Shown piece by piece: positions 25,207 through 33,090 of a stretch of 64,000 bases of DNA. Positions within the stretch are counted from its first letter, which is position 1. Each line of letters begins with the position of its first letter. The stretch is from NCBI RefSeq assembly GCF_016219575.1, contig NZ_JACRMG010000030.1:84130-148129 (forward strand), given 5' to 3'. Under the pieces are notes generated by a model that saw only the letters and a list, made by a program, of their open reading frames with translations, was not told the origin of the DNA and searched no databases. The position numbers were made by a program, and so were the translations under genes. The stretch comes from Bradyrhizobium sp. (GTDB lineage Bacteria > Pseudomonadota > Alphaproteobacteria > Rhizobiales > Xanthobacteraceae).

Positions 25207-25932
25207 ATGGCGAACGCAAGGGGTTTTTCGCGCGGCATCATCGTCGCGGAGCCTGAGCCGGTCGAACTCGACTGGTCGAAGACCGCCCTCGTCATCATCG
25301 ACATGCAGCGCGACTTCATGGAGCCGGGCGGCTTCGGCGAGACGCTCGGCAACGACGTGTCGCAGCTTGCGCGAGCGGTGAAGCCGATCTCGGCCGTGCT
25401 GGCCGCCGCCCGCGACAACGGCATTGCGGTGATCCATACCCGCGAGGGACATCTGCCCGATTTGTCGGATGCGCCGCCTGCGAAGATCGAGCGCGGCGCG
25501 CCATCCCTGCGCATCGGCGATCCCGGCCCGATGGGCCGCATCCTGATCCGCGGCGAGGCCGGCCACGACATCATTCCCGAGCTCTATCCGCTTGCGGGCG
25601 AGATCGTGATCGACAAGCCCGGCAAGGGCGCCTTCTACGCCACCGCGCTCGATCAAACCTTGCAGAAGCACGGGATCGAAAACCTGCTGGTGTGCGGCGT
25701 CACCACCGAAGTCTGCGTCAACACCACGGTGCGCGAGGCCAATGACCGCGGCTATCGCTGCGTCGTCATTTCCGACGGCTGCGCGTCCTACTTTCCGGAA
25801 TTTCACGAGATGGGCCTGAAGATGATCAAGGCACAGGGCGGCATCTTCGGCTGGGTCGCGGACTCGGCCGCGGTGCTGCAGGCGATCTATCCGACAACCC
25901 AAAAAACTCTTGCTGCGGGGGCATCACGATGA
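25207..25932 (+). CDS. Isochorismatase-family cysteine hydrolase (biuret-hydrolase-like amidase)
   Basis: A 241-residue alpha/beta hydrolase of the isochorismatase superfamily. The expected triad is visible: D32 in VIIDMQRDF, K137 in VIDKPGKGAF and C170 in GVTTEVCVNTT. The overall pattern, including RIGDPGPMGRILIRGEAGHDI and QGGIFGWVADSAA, is closest to what I know of biuret amidohydrolase and related ureido/amide hydrolases. It therefore probably cleaves a small amide or ureide in the cytoplasm. It overlaps the following NCS2-type permease gene by 4 bp, suggesting uptake and hydrolysis of the same nitrogenous compound. Maleamate or N-carbamoyl compounds are alternatives. Confidence 0.82.
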   Translation: MANARGFSRGIIVAEPEPVELDWSKTALVIIDMQRDFMEPGGFGETLGNDVSQLARAVKPISAVLAAARDNGIAVIHTREGHLPDLSDAPPAKIERGAPSLRIGDPGPMGRILIRGEAGHDIIPELYPLAGEIVIDKPGKGAFYATALDQTLQKHGIENLLVCGVTTEVCVNTTVREANDRGYRCVVISDGCASYFPEFHEMGLKMIKAQGGIFGWVADSAAVLQAIYPTTQKTLAAGASR

Positions 25933-27566
25933 GCACGAGCACGACTGCGATCAAGCCCGACTTCAAGCCGGCGCTGTGGACGCCGGGTGACTGGAACGCG
26001 TTCTTCGGTTTCGGCACCAACATCCTTGTCAACATGCTGGTGCTCACCGGTCTGTTGCGCTTCGTGCTGAAGATGCCGGATTCGCTGGTGTTCGGCCGCA
26101 TCCTGCCGGCGCTCGGCCTGATGATGTGCCTCTCGACGATGTATTACGCCTGGCTCGCCTATCGCCTCGCGCAGAAGACCGGCCGCAATGACGTCTGCGC
26201 GCTGCCCTCGGGCGTCAGCGTGCCGCACATGTTCATCGTCACCTTCGTGATCATGCTGCCGATCACCTTGAAGACCGGCGATCCCGTCAAGGGCTGGTCG
26301 GCGGGGCTGGTCTGGGTGTTCTTCCAGAGCTTCATCCTGATGATCGGCGGTTTCATCGCGCCTTATATCAGGAGGATCACGCCGCGCGCGGCGCTGCTCG
26401 GTACGCTGGCCGGCGTTTCCGTTACCTTCATCTCGATGCGGCCGGCGTTGGAAATGTACATGACGCCGCAGATCGGGCTCGTCTGCTTCGCCATCATCAT
26501 CGCGAGCTGGTTCGGCGGGGTGAAATATCCGAAGGGAATTCCGGCAGGACTCGTGGCCATCGCAGCCGGCATGTTGATCGCCTGGGGCTCCAATCTGTTC
26601 GGCCTCGGACTCGGCGGCCTGAGCCTGAAGGGCGTTGGCGATGCCTTTGCCAATTTCGGCTTCTCGGTGCCGATTCCGGCCATCGGCCAGGTGTTTTCGG
26701 GCTTCGAGTTCCTCGGCATTATTCTGGTGACGGCGATTCCGTTCGGCATCTATGACCTCGTCGAGGCCATGGACAATGTCGAAAGCGCGGAAGCGGCCGG
26801 CGACGAATATCCGACTACGCGGGTGCTGACCGCCGACGGCGCCGTCAGCCTGATCGGCTGCCTGATGGGAAACCCCTTCATCAACGCCGTCTATATCGGC
26901 CATCCCGGCTGGAAGGCGATGGGCGGTCGCATCGGCTATTCCGCGGCGACCGGCATCATGGTGGTGCTGCTGTCCTGGTTCGGCATCATCTCGGTGCTGC
27001 TCGCGCTCGTGCCGGTCGTCGCGATCTCGCCGATCCTGCTCTATATCGGCATGCTGATCGGCGCGCAGGCGTTCCAGACCACGCCGGTGAAACATGCGCC
27101 CGCGGTCGTGCTGGCGCTGACGCCGCACCTGGCCGCGTGGGCCAAGCTGCAGATCGACACCATGCTCGGCGCGACGCTGACCGCGGCGCAAGGCGTCGGC
27201 GCCATGGCCGCCGACAAGGCGGCTGCGGTGAAGGCGGCCGCGATCGCCTCGCTGCCGCAGCAGGGCGTGATCTATCATGGCCTGGAAGTGATGGGCGGCG
27301 GCTCGATCCTCACCGGTCTGGTGCTGGGCGCCATCGGCGTGTTCGTGATCGAGCGCGACTTCGTGAAGGCGGCGGCCTTTTCGCTGGCCGGCGCGGTGCT
27401 GACCTATTTCGGCTTCATGCACGGCGAAGCCGTTGGCATCGGCGGCGGCCTTGGCGTCACGCCGCCGGTGGCGCTGGCCTATGTGGTTGTCGCCGCGATC
27501 CTCTACGGGTTGGCGAAGTCCGAGACGGCGCCGGTGTCGAACGCGGTGGCGGCCCCGGCGGAGTGA
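25929..27566 (+). CDS. NCS2/AzgA-like xanthine-uracil-type permease
   Basis: A 545-residue integral membrane protein with about twelve to fourteen hydrophobic segments, resembling the nucleobase-cation symporter 2 group. Visible signs are an N-terminal NAFFGFGTNILVNMLVLTGL, ALPSGVSVPHMFI, the family-type acidic segment DLVEAMDNVESAEAAGDEYP, and GCLMGNPFINAVYIGHPGWK. A helix-rich stretch (about residues 400-450) carries an Ala-rich cytoplasmic or periplasmic insertion. It is translationally coupled (ATGA) to the cysteine hydrolase gene, so it probably imports the hydrolase substrate, a purine- or ureide-like compound. Confidence 0.82.
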   Translation: MSTSTTAIKPDFKPALWTPGDWNAFFGFGTNILVNMLVLTGLLRFVLKMPDSLVFGRILPALGLMMCLSTMYYAWLAYRLAQKTGRNDVCALPSGVSVPHMFIVTFVIMLPITLKTGDPVKGWSAGLVWVFFQSFILMIGGFIAPYIRRITPRAALLGTLAGVSVTFISMRPALEMYMTPQIGLVCFAIIIASWFGGVKYPKGIPAGLVAIAAGMLIAWGSNLFGLGLGGLSLKGVGDAFANFGFSVPIPAIGQVFSGFEFLGIILVTAIPFGIYDLVEAMDNVESAEAAGDEYPTTRVLTADGAVSLIGCLMGNPFINAVYIGHPGWKAMGGRIGYSAATGIMVVLLSWFGIISVLLALVPVVAISPILLYIGMLIGAQAFQTTPVKHAPAVVLALTPHLAAWAKLQIDTMLGATLTAAQGVGAMAADKAAAVKAAAIASLPQQGVIYHGLEVMGGGSILTGLVLGAIGVFVIERDFVKAAAFSLAGAVLTYFGFMHGEAVGIGGGLGVTPPVALAYVVVAAILYGLAKSETAPVSNAVAAPAE

Positions 27567-27573
27567 GGAGCCG

Positions 27574-27963
27574 TTACCAGGACTGCGTGCGGCAGCGATA
27601 GAAGGCCTGGTTGCGAAGAACCCCCGTGCACCAGGGGCTCTTCAGGCGGACCACGATCCGCCGCTTGCGCGGTGTGCCGGGTGATTCCGCGCCTGTCGCA
27701 ACTGAATTCCTGGCGCCTGCGGTGCCGGATCGCCTCGCCTGCGGCGGGTTGGCGGCACGCTTGGCCGTCATCGATCCCAGCGCATTGAAGGAGCTAACCA
27801 GTTCATCGTCGAGGCGCGAGATTTCCGGCGGCGCCGGCCGGAATTCGAATCGATTGCCGGTGGTCAGCATGATCGTCGCGGTTACCAAGCCGACCGCGCA
27901 GCAGGCGAGCGCGGCCGTCATCCAGCGATATTCGAGAGTCTCCTGGTCTAGAGACCTTTGCAT
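27574..27963 (-). CDS. Small single-pass membrane protein, unknown
   Basis: A 129-residue protein with one hydrophobic helix (MTAALACCAVGLVTATIMLT, near residues 15-34) followed by a basic, Ser/Pro-rich tail ending in a cysteine-containing segment (WCTGVLRNQAFYRCRTQSW). The ATG at 27963 is weakly supported; an alternative ATG 42 bases inside the frame has AGGAG farther upstream. It is convergent with the permease gene with only 7 bp between stops. I do not recognise a family, and it may be lineage-restricted. Confidence 0.5.
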   Translation of the reverse strand: MQRSLDQETLEYRWMTAALACCAVGLVTATIMLTTGNRFEFRPAPPEISRLDDELVSSFNALGSMTAKRAANPPQARRSGTAGARNSVATGAESPGTPRKRRIVVRLKSPWCTGVLRNQAFYRCRTQSW

Positions 27964-28003
27964 CGACGCAACACTCCCGGCGCAGTCTCGCCGGCGCTCG
28001 CAA

Positions 28004-28195
28004 TCAACGGGTCACGACCACCGTCAGGCCAGTCATGGTCACCGGCTGGCCCGCCTTGATGACGCCGGCTGTTGCCGCCGGAGCCTCGACGCGCGAGCCG
28101 ATGGCGAGGGCAGTCATGGCTATCGCGGTGATCAATGCCATCACCACGATCTTGAGATGGGTGCTCCGGTCTGCACTACGGATCGAGTGGTTCAT
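28004..28195 (-). CDS. Small membrane protein, Rhizobiales-type, unknown function
   Basis: A 63-residue protein with a hydrophilic N-terminus (MNHSIRSADRSTHLKIVV) and one hydrophobic segment (MALITAIAMTALAIG). GGAGG lies 6 bases before the ATG. I recall many short Bradyrhizobium proteins with the same N-terminal sequence style; no function is known to me. It is followed on the same strand by the single-pass membrane protein gene at 27574-27963 after a 40-bp gap, so the two may be cotranscribed. Confidence 0.6.
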   Translation of the reverse strand: MNHSIRSADRSTHLKIVVMALITAIAMTALAIGSRVEAPAATAGVIKAGQPVTMTGLTVVVTR

Positions 28196-28414
28196 CGCCG
28201 CCTCCGAACATCCAGCAGTCAGCTTTCCCTTAGGCGCGACAACCGCCCATTGAAATTTCGTGTGTTGCCTTAAGGAGGTTCACGTAGGTGGCCGCCGGAG
28301 TGGAGCGAAAATCCGCGTAAAGCGTGCATTTCGCCTAAAGCATTGTCATTACGTAATTTTTCTTCGATCGCCTCTAGTACGAGAACATCATCTTCTTGTT
28401 GACTGGAGCGTTTG

Positions 28415-28434
28415 ATTTGTACATATGTACAAAT
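28415..28434. promoter_or_regulatory. Perfect 20-bp palindrome just upstream of the TetR gene
   Basis: ATTTGTACATATGTACAAAT is perfectly self-complementary and ends 3 bases before the ATG at 28438. Its size and position are typical of a TetR-family autoregulatory operator. Confidence 0.7.
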
Positions 28435-28437
28435 ATA

Positions 28438-29157
28438 ATGATCAAGCTGGACGGGAAAAAGATGCGCAAACCCAACATGCGCGAAGCAATCCTGGCAGCC
28501 GCCGAGGAGCTGTTCTCGACCAACGGCTTCAACGCGGTGTCGGTGCGAGACATTGCGCAGGCGGCGGGCGCCAATCCCGGCAGCGTGACCTATCACTTCA
28601 AGACCAAGGACGGCCTGCTGCTGGAGATCTACCAGCGCCACTGCGTGCCGATGAACCTTCGCCGTTCCGAACTGCTGGAGGCGGCCAAGCGCGTGCGCGA
28701 CCTGAAGGACCGGCTGGAAGCGATCGTGCGGGCCTATGTGCTGCCGGCATTCTCATCCGGCAGCGACCTTGCCGGCGGCGGCGCGCGCTTCACGCGGCTG
28801 CGCGCGATCATGTCGGCCGAGGGAAATGACGTGACGCGGCGTATCATCGCGCAGACCTTCGACGACACCAGCCACGCCTTCATCGACGCGATCCACGAGA
28901 GCCTGCCGCACGTGCCGCGCACCGAGATCGTCTGGCGCAGCCATTTCCTGCTCGGTGCGCTCTACTACACGCTGGTCACGCCGGAGCGCGTGTCGCGGCT
29001 GTCGCGCGGCGAGGCCGACGGCGCCGACGCGGGCGAGGCGATCGAGCAATTGGTGCAGTCGACTGTTGCTTCGCTGCAGGCGCCGCCGCTCGAGCGGCCC
29101 GCACCGGCGCGCAGGCGGTCGGCGGCGGGTGCGCCTGCCAATGCAGGGCCGGCCTAG
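28438..29157 (+). CDS. TetR/AcrR family transcriptional regulator
   Basis: A 239-residue regulator. The N-terminal helix-turn-helix is clear (REAILAAAEELFSTNGFNAV, SVRDIAQAAGANPGSVTYHFKTKDGLL). The C-terminal ligand domain is helical and ends in a disordered Pro/Ala/Arg-rich tail. The ATG at 28438 begins three bases after a perfect 20-bp palindrome. An internal ATG at 28462 has a better ribosome-binding site (GGACGGG) and could be the true start. It precedes the protocatechuate 4,5-cleavage operon on the same strand, separated by a repeat, so it is a candidate local regulator of that operon. Confidence 0.85.
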   Translation: MIKLDGKKMRKPNMREAILAAAEELFSTNGFNAVSVRDIAQAAGANPGSVTYHFKTKDGLLLEIYQRHCVPMNLRRSELLEAAKRVRDLKDRLEAIVRAYVLPAFSSGSDLAGGGARFTRLRAIMSAEGNDVTRRIIAQTFDDTSHAFIDAIHESLPHVPRTEIVWRSHFLLGALYYTLVTPERVSRLSRGEADGADAGEAIEQLVQSTVASLQAPPLERPAPARRRSAAGAPANAGPA

Positions 29158-29160
29158 CGC

Positions 29161-29233
29161 CGGAGCATGATCCCGACCCGAAGGGCCGCGTTAGCGAAAA
29201 GTGGGAACCGGTTTTCGGAAACGATCATGCTCA
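29161..29233. repeat. Palindromic repeat with GGAGCATGATC/GATCATGCTC ends
   Basis: Left end CGGAGCATGATC and right end GATCATGCTC flank internal AAAAGTGGGAACCGGTTTTC. This is a short repeat form that I recall as very frequent in Bradyrhizobium and Rhodopseudomonas genomes. It lies between the TetR gene and the lig operon. Confidence 0.7.
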
Positions 29234-29295
29234 AACGAGACAAGTCAACCGAGCAGGCGGGAATGCGAACCCGCCGCCAATAAGGGAGAGACAAA

Positions 29296-30324
29296 GTGAT
29301 CATCGACGTCCACGGCCACTACACCACCGCGCCGAAGGCGCTGGAGGATTGGCGCAACAAGCAGATCGCCGGGATCAAGGATCCCGCGGCGAAGCCGAAG
29401 GCGAGCGACCTGAAGATCAGCGACGATGAGCTGCGCGATTCCATCGCCAACAACCAGCTCAGGCAAATGAAAGAGCGCGGCAGCGACCTCACGCTGTTCA
29501 GCCCGCGAGCCAGCTTCATGGCGCATCACATCGGCGATTTCGAGGTGTCCTCGACCTGGGCTGCGATCTGCAACGAGCTGTGCTGGCGGGTGAGCAAGCT
29601 GTTCCCCGACAATTTCATCGGCGTTGCCATGCTGCCGCAATCGCCGGGCGTCGATCCCAAGACCTGCATTCCCGCGATCGAGAAGTGCATCAACGAGTAC
29701 GGCTTCGTCGGCATCAACCTCAACCCCGATCCCTCCGGCGGACACTGGACCTCGCCGCCATTGTCGGACCGGCACTGGTATCCGATCTACGAGAAGATGG
29801 TCGAGCTCGACATCCCCGCGATGATCCACGTCTCGACCAGCTGCAATCCGGCCTTCCACACCACCGGCGCGCATTATCTCAACGCCGACACCACGGCCTT
29901 CATGCAGTGCCTGACCTCGGACCTGTTCAAGGACTTGCCAAAACTGCGCTTCCTGATTCCGCATGGCGGCGGGGCTGCGCCCTATCACTGGGGCCGCTTC
30001 CGTGGCCTGGCGCAGGAGATGAAGAAGCCGCTGCTGAAGGATCATCTCCTCAACAACATCTATTTCGACACCTGCGTCTATCACCAGCCCGGCATTGACC
30101 TCCTGACCAAGGTGATCCCGGTCGACAACGTGCTGTTCGCCAGCGAAATGATCGGCGCGGTGCGCGGCATCGATCCCGAGACCGGCTTCCACTACGACGA
30201 TACCAAGCGCTACATCGAAGCGGCGCCATCGCTGAGCGCAGCGGATCGCAAGAAGATCTTCGAAGGCAATGCGCGGCGCGTGTTCCCGCGGCTCGATGCG
30301 GCCCTGAAGGCAAGGGGAAAGTGA
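29296..30324 (+). CDS. ligJ: 4-oxalomesaconate hydratase
   Basis: A 342-residue amidohydrolase-fold enzyme that hydrates 4-oxalomesaconate to 4-carboxy-4-hydroxy-2-oxoadipate in the protocatechuate 4,5-cleavage pathway. It starts with GTG (GGGAG 7 bases upstream) encoding MIIDVHGHYTTAPKALEDWR, the metal-binding HxH-containing N-terminus of LigJ. Further family residues include MIHVSTSCNP, FLIPHGGGAAPYHWGRFRG and NVLFASEMIGAVRGIDP. It is the first gene of a seven-gene operon and ends 1 bp before ligK. Confidence 0.92.
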   Translation: MIIDVHGHYTTAPKALEDWRNKQIAGIKDPAAKPKASDLKISDDELRDSIANNQLRQMKERGSDLTLFSPRASFMAHHIGDFEVSSTWAAICNELCWRVSKLFPDNFIGVAMLPQSPGVDPKTCIPAIEKCINEYGFVGINLNPDPSGGHWTSPPLSDRHWYPIYEKMVELDIPAMIHVSTSCNPAFHTTGAHYLNADTTAFMQCLTSDLFKDLPKLRFLIPHGGGAAPYHWGRFRGLAQEMKKPLLKDHLLNNIYFDTCVYHQPGIDLLTKVIPVDNVLFASEMIGAVRGIDPETGFHYDDTKRYIEAAPSLSAADRKKIFEGNARRVFPRLDAALKARGK

Positions 30325-30325
30325 G

Positions 30326-31021
30326 ATGAGCGCTGCGATGAACGATCTAGGCGTCGTCAGGCGCAACATCGTGCGCGCCGACAAGGCGGCCGTCGCGAAG
30401 CTGTCGCGCTACGGCGTTGCCACTATCCACGAGGCGATGGGCCGCGTCGGCCTGATGCAACCCTACATGCGCCCGATCTATGCGGGCGCGCAGCTTTGCG
30501 GCACGGCAGTCACCGTGCTGCTGCAGCCCGGCGACAACTGGATGATGCATGTGGCGGCGGAAATGATCCAGCCGGGCGACGTGGTAGTCGCGGCCTGCAC
30601 GGTGGAGAACACTGACGGGTTTTTCGGCGACCTCTTGGCCACCAGCTACCGTGCCCGCGGCGCCGGAGGCCTGATCATCGACGGCGGCGTGCGCGACGTG
30701 ATGGACCTGACCGAAATGAAATTCCCGGTTTTCTCCCGCGCCATCAGCGCGCGCGGCACCGTGAAGGCGACGCTGGGCTCGGTGAACATTCCGGTGGTCT
30801 GTGCCGGTGCGACGGTCAATCCCGGCGACGTCATCGTGGCCGACATGGACGGCGTCGTGGTCGTGCCGGCGCGCGTCGCGCAGCAGGCGGCGGATGCGGC
30901 GGAAGCGCGCGAGGCCAACGAAGCGGACAAGCGCGAGAAGCTGGCGAACGGCGTGCTCGGGCTCGACATGTACAAGATGCGTGAGCCGCTGGCGAAGGCC
31001 GGGTTGAAATATATCGACTGA
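30326..31021 (+). CDS. ligK: 4-carboxy-4-hydroxy-2-oxoadipate aldolase
   Basis: A 231-residue class II pyruvate aldolase of the RraA-like fold. It splits 4-carboxy-4-hydroxy-2-oxoadipate into pyruvate and oxaloacetate, and family members also decarboxylate oxaloacetate. Key signs are GVATIHEAMGRVGLMQP, GDLLATSYRARGAGGLIIDG with the downstream GGVRDV (Arg and Asp of the metal/pyruvate site), and VNPGDVIVADMDGVVVVP. It is tightly packed between ligJ and a ModA-like gene. Confidence 0.93.
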   Translation: MSAAMNDLGVVRRNIVRADKAAVAKLSRYGVATIHEAMGRVGLMQPYMRPIYAGAQLCGTAVTVLLQPGDNWMMHVAAEMIQPGDVVVAACTVENTDGFFGDLLATSYRARGAGGLIIDGGVRDVMDLTEMKFPVFSRAISARGTVKATLGSVNIPVVCAGATVNPGDVIVADMDGVVVVPARVAQQAADAAEAREANEADKREKLANGVLGLDMYKMREPLAKAGLKYID

Positions 31022-31028
31022 GTGGATC

Positions 31029-31730
31029 ATGGCCGCTGACATCATGGGCATATCGTCGATGGCGACCCGCCAGATCCTGGCGGAGCTTTCCGGCGCGTAC
31101 CGGCAGAAGACGGGCAAATCGGTTGCGATCGAGTCCGTCGGCGGGGTCGATGCCGCCAGGCGTATCCGCGCCGGCGAGAAGTTCGACATCGTCGTGCTGG
31201 CGGACGATGCCATGAAGAAGCTGGAGGCGGATGGCTTCCTCAAGTCCGGCAGCCGGGCGGGGTTTGCGGAGTCGTCGATTGCGGTTGCGGTGCGGGCGGG
31301 AACGAAGCGTCCCGATCTCGCGAGCGAAGTTTCGACGAAGGCGGAGGTGCTGGCCGCGCAATCGGTCGGCTATTCCACTGGGCCGAGCGGCACGCATGTG
31401 CTGAAGCTTCTGGAAAAATGGGGCATCGACCCGAAGGATACGAAAAAGGTGGTGCAGGCGCCGCCCGGCGTTCCCGTCGGCACGCTGCTGGCGCGCGGCG
31501 AGATCGAGCTCGGCTTTCAGCAGATGAGCGAGTTTCTGGAAGTGCAGGGCATCGAGGTCGCGGGGCTGCTGCCGCCGGAAATCCAATCGGTGACGCTGTT
31601 TGCCTGCGGGGTAGGCGCGCAAGCGACCAATGAGGCGGGGGCGCGCGATCTCATCGGATATCTGACCTCGCCGGATACCAATGCGACCAAATGGAAGCAC
31701 GGCATGGAGCCGCCGCGGCGCGCCGGCTGA
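31029..31730 (+). CDS. Cytosolic ModA-like substrate-binding-domain protein of unknown function in the lig operon
   Basis: A 233-residue protein with a periplasmic-binding type II fold like the molybdate-binding protein ModA (MGISSMATRQILAELSGAY, GEKFDIVVLADDAMKKLEAD, GYSTGPSGTHVLKLLEKWGI). It has no signal peptide: the frame starts MAADIMGISS with no hydrophobic leader. No ABC permease or ATPase is adjacent, so transport is unlikely. It sits 7 bp after ligK and before ligI, inside an operon that otherwise has every pathway enzyme except a 4-oxalomesaconate tautomerase/isomerase. It might bind or isomerise a pathway acid or act as a sensor. That is conjecture. Confidence 0.75.
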   Translation: MAADIMGISSMATRQILAELSGAYRQKTGKSVAIESVGGVDAARRIRAGEKFDIVVLADDAMKKLEADGFLKSGSRAGFAESSIAVAVRAGTKRPDLASEVSTKAEVLAAQSVGYSTGPSGTHVLKLLEKWGIDPKDTKKVVQAPPGVPVGTLLARGEIELGFQQMSEFLEVQGIEVAGLLPPEIQSVTLFACGVGAQATNEAGARDLIGYLTSPDTNATKWKHGMEPPRRAG

Positions 31731-31755
31731 AGAGATGAGTGAAGGGTGGAAGTTG

Positions 31756-32688
31756 ATGTCTAAACCTGTGACCGGGCCGTTCGAGAAGACCCCGGGTTGG
31801 CTGGACTGGTACGAAGGTCCGTCGAAGCCGCGCTTCAAGGTCCCGGCGGGCGCGGTCGATGCGCATTGCCACGTGTTCGGTCCGGGTGGGGAATATCCGT
31901 ACGCGCCGGAGCGCAAATATACGCCCTGCGACGCCTCGCGGGCGCAGCTCTATGCGCTGCGCGATCATCTCGGCTTTTCGCGCAACGTGGTGGTGCAGGC
32001 GACCTGCCATGGCGCCGACAACCGCGCCATGGTCGACGCGCTGATCCATTCCGGCGGCAAGGCGCGCGGCGTGGCAACCGTCAGGCGCAGCGTCGGCGAT
32101 GCCGAGCTGAAGGCAATGCATGAAGCGGGCGTGCGCGGCGTGCGCTTCAATTTCGTCAAGCGGCTGGTCGACTTCACGCCGCGCGACGAATTGATCGAGA
32201 TCGCCGGCCGCATCGCAAGGCTCGGCTGGCACGTCGTGATCTATTTCGAGGCGGTCGATTTGCCCGAACTCTGGGATTTCTTCACCACGCTGCCGACCAC
32301 GGTCGTGGTGGATCATATGGGCCGGCCTGACGTTACCAAGCCGGTCGACGGTCCTGAGTTCGAGCTGTTCGTGAAATTCATGCGCGAGCACACAAATGTC
32401 TGGTCCAAGGTGAGCTGCCCGGAGCGGCTGTCGGTGGCGGGTCCCCCGGCGCTGAATGGCGAGCAGAATGCCTACCGCGACGTGATCCCGTTCGCCCGGC
32501 GCATCGTCGAAACCTTCCCGGACCGCGTGCTCTGGGGTACCGACTGGCCGCATCCGAACCTGAAGGGGCACATGCCCGATGACGGCCTGCTGGTCGACTT
32601 CATTCCGCACATCGCGGTGACGCAAGAGCTGCAGCGCAAGCTGCTGGTGGACAATCCGATGCGGCTATACTGGCCCGAGCAATCCTGA
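31756..32688 (+). CDS. ligI: 2-pyrone-4,6-dicarboxylate hydrolase
   Basis: A 310-residue amidohydrolase that opens 2-pyrone-4,6-dicarboxylate to 4-oxalomesaconate. Family hallmarks are GAVDAHCHVFGPGG, RNVVVQATCHGADN, VRGVRFNFVKRLVD, VVVDHMGRPDV and VLWGTDWPHPNLKGH; the last includes the catalytic Asp. Two in-frame ATGs are close, at 31735 and 31756. The second was chosen for its GGGTGG ribosome-binding site and family-typical N-terminal length. It follows the ModA-like gene by 25 bp and precedes ligA by 12 bp. Confidence 0.94.
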   Translation: MSKPVTGPFEKTPGWLDWYEGPSKPRFKVPAGAVDAHCHVFGPGGEYPYAPERKYTPCDASRAQLYALRDHLGFSRNVVVQATCHGADNRAMVDALIHSGGKARGVATVRRSVGDAELKAMHEAGVRGVRFNFVKRLVDFTPRDELIEIAGRIARLGWHVVIYFEAVDLPELWDFFTTLPTTVVVDHMGRPDVTKPVDGPEFELFVKFMREHTNVWSKVSCPERLSVAGPPALNGEQNAYRDVIPFARRIVETFPDRVLWGTDWPHPNLKGHMPDDGLLVDFIPHIAVTQELQRKLLVDNPMRLYWPEQS

Positions 32689-32700
32689 GGAGGCAAAGCC

Positions 32701-33090
32701 ATGTCACTCGACAAGCCCTACACCGATATTCCCGGCACGACGATCTTTGACGCCGACAAGTCGCGGGAAGGCTATCATCTGAACCAGTTCTGCATGTCGC
32801 TGATGAAGGCGGAGAACCGCGCGCGCTTCAAGGCGAACGAGCGCGCTTATCTCGACGAGTGGCCGATGAGCGAGGAGCAGAAGCAGGCGGTGATGGCCCG
32901 CGACCTCAACCGCTGCATCGCGCTCGGCGGCAACATCTACTTCCTTGCCAAGATCGGCGCCACCGACGGCAAGAGCTTTCAGCAGATGGCCGGCAGCATG
33001 ACCGGCATGACCGAAGATCAGTATCGCGACATGATGGTCAAGGGCGGCCGCTCCATCGAGGGCAACCGCAAGACCGGGGAGAAGAAGTGA
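32701..33090 (+). CDS. ligA: Protocatechuate 4,5-dioxygenase alpha subunit
   Basis: A 129-residue helical small subunit of the extradiol dioxygenase that opens protocatechuate between C4 and C5. Family signs are TTIFDADKSREGYHLNQFCM, AYLDEWPMSEEQKQAV and LGGNIYFLAKIGATDGKSFQ. GAGG lies just before the ATG. The stop overlaps the ligB start by 1 bp (TGATG), which fits the alpha2-beta2 enzyme needing equal amounts. Confidence 0.94.
   Translation: MSLDKPYTDIPGTTIFDADKSREGYHLNQFCMSLMKAENRARFKANERAYLDEWPMSEEQKQAVMARDLNRCIALGGNIYFLAKIGATDGKSFQQMAGSMTGMTEDQYRDMMVKGGRSIEGNRKTGEKK

Noticed and set aside
27574..28195. Toxin-antitoxin pair
   Set aside because: Two small genes are adjacent on one strand, but both have membrane segments, there is no overlap, and no DNA-binding or toxin motif is visible.
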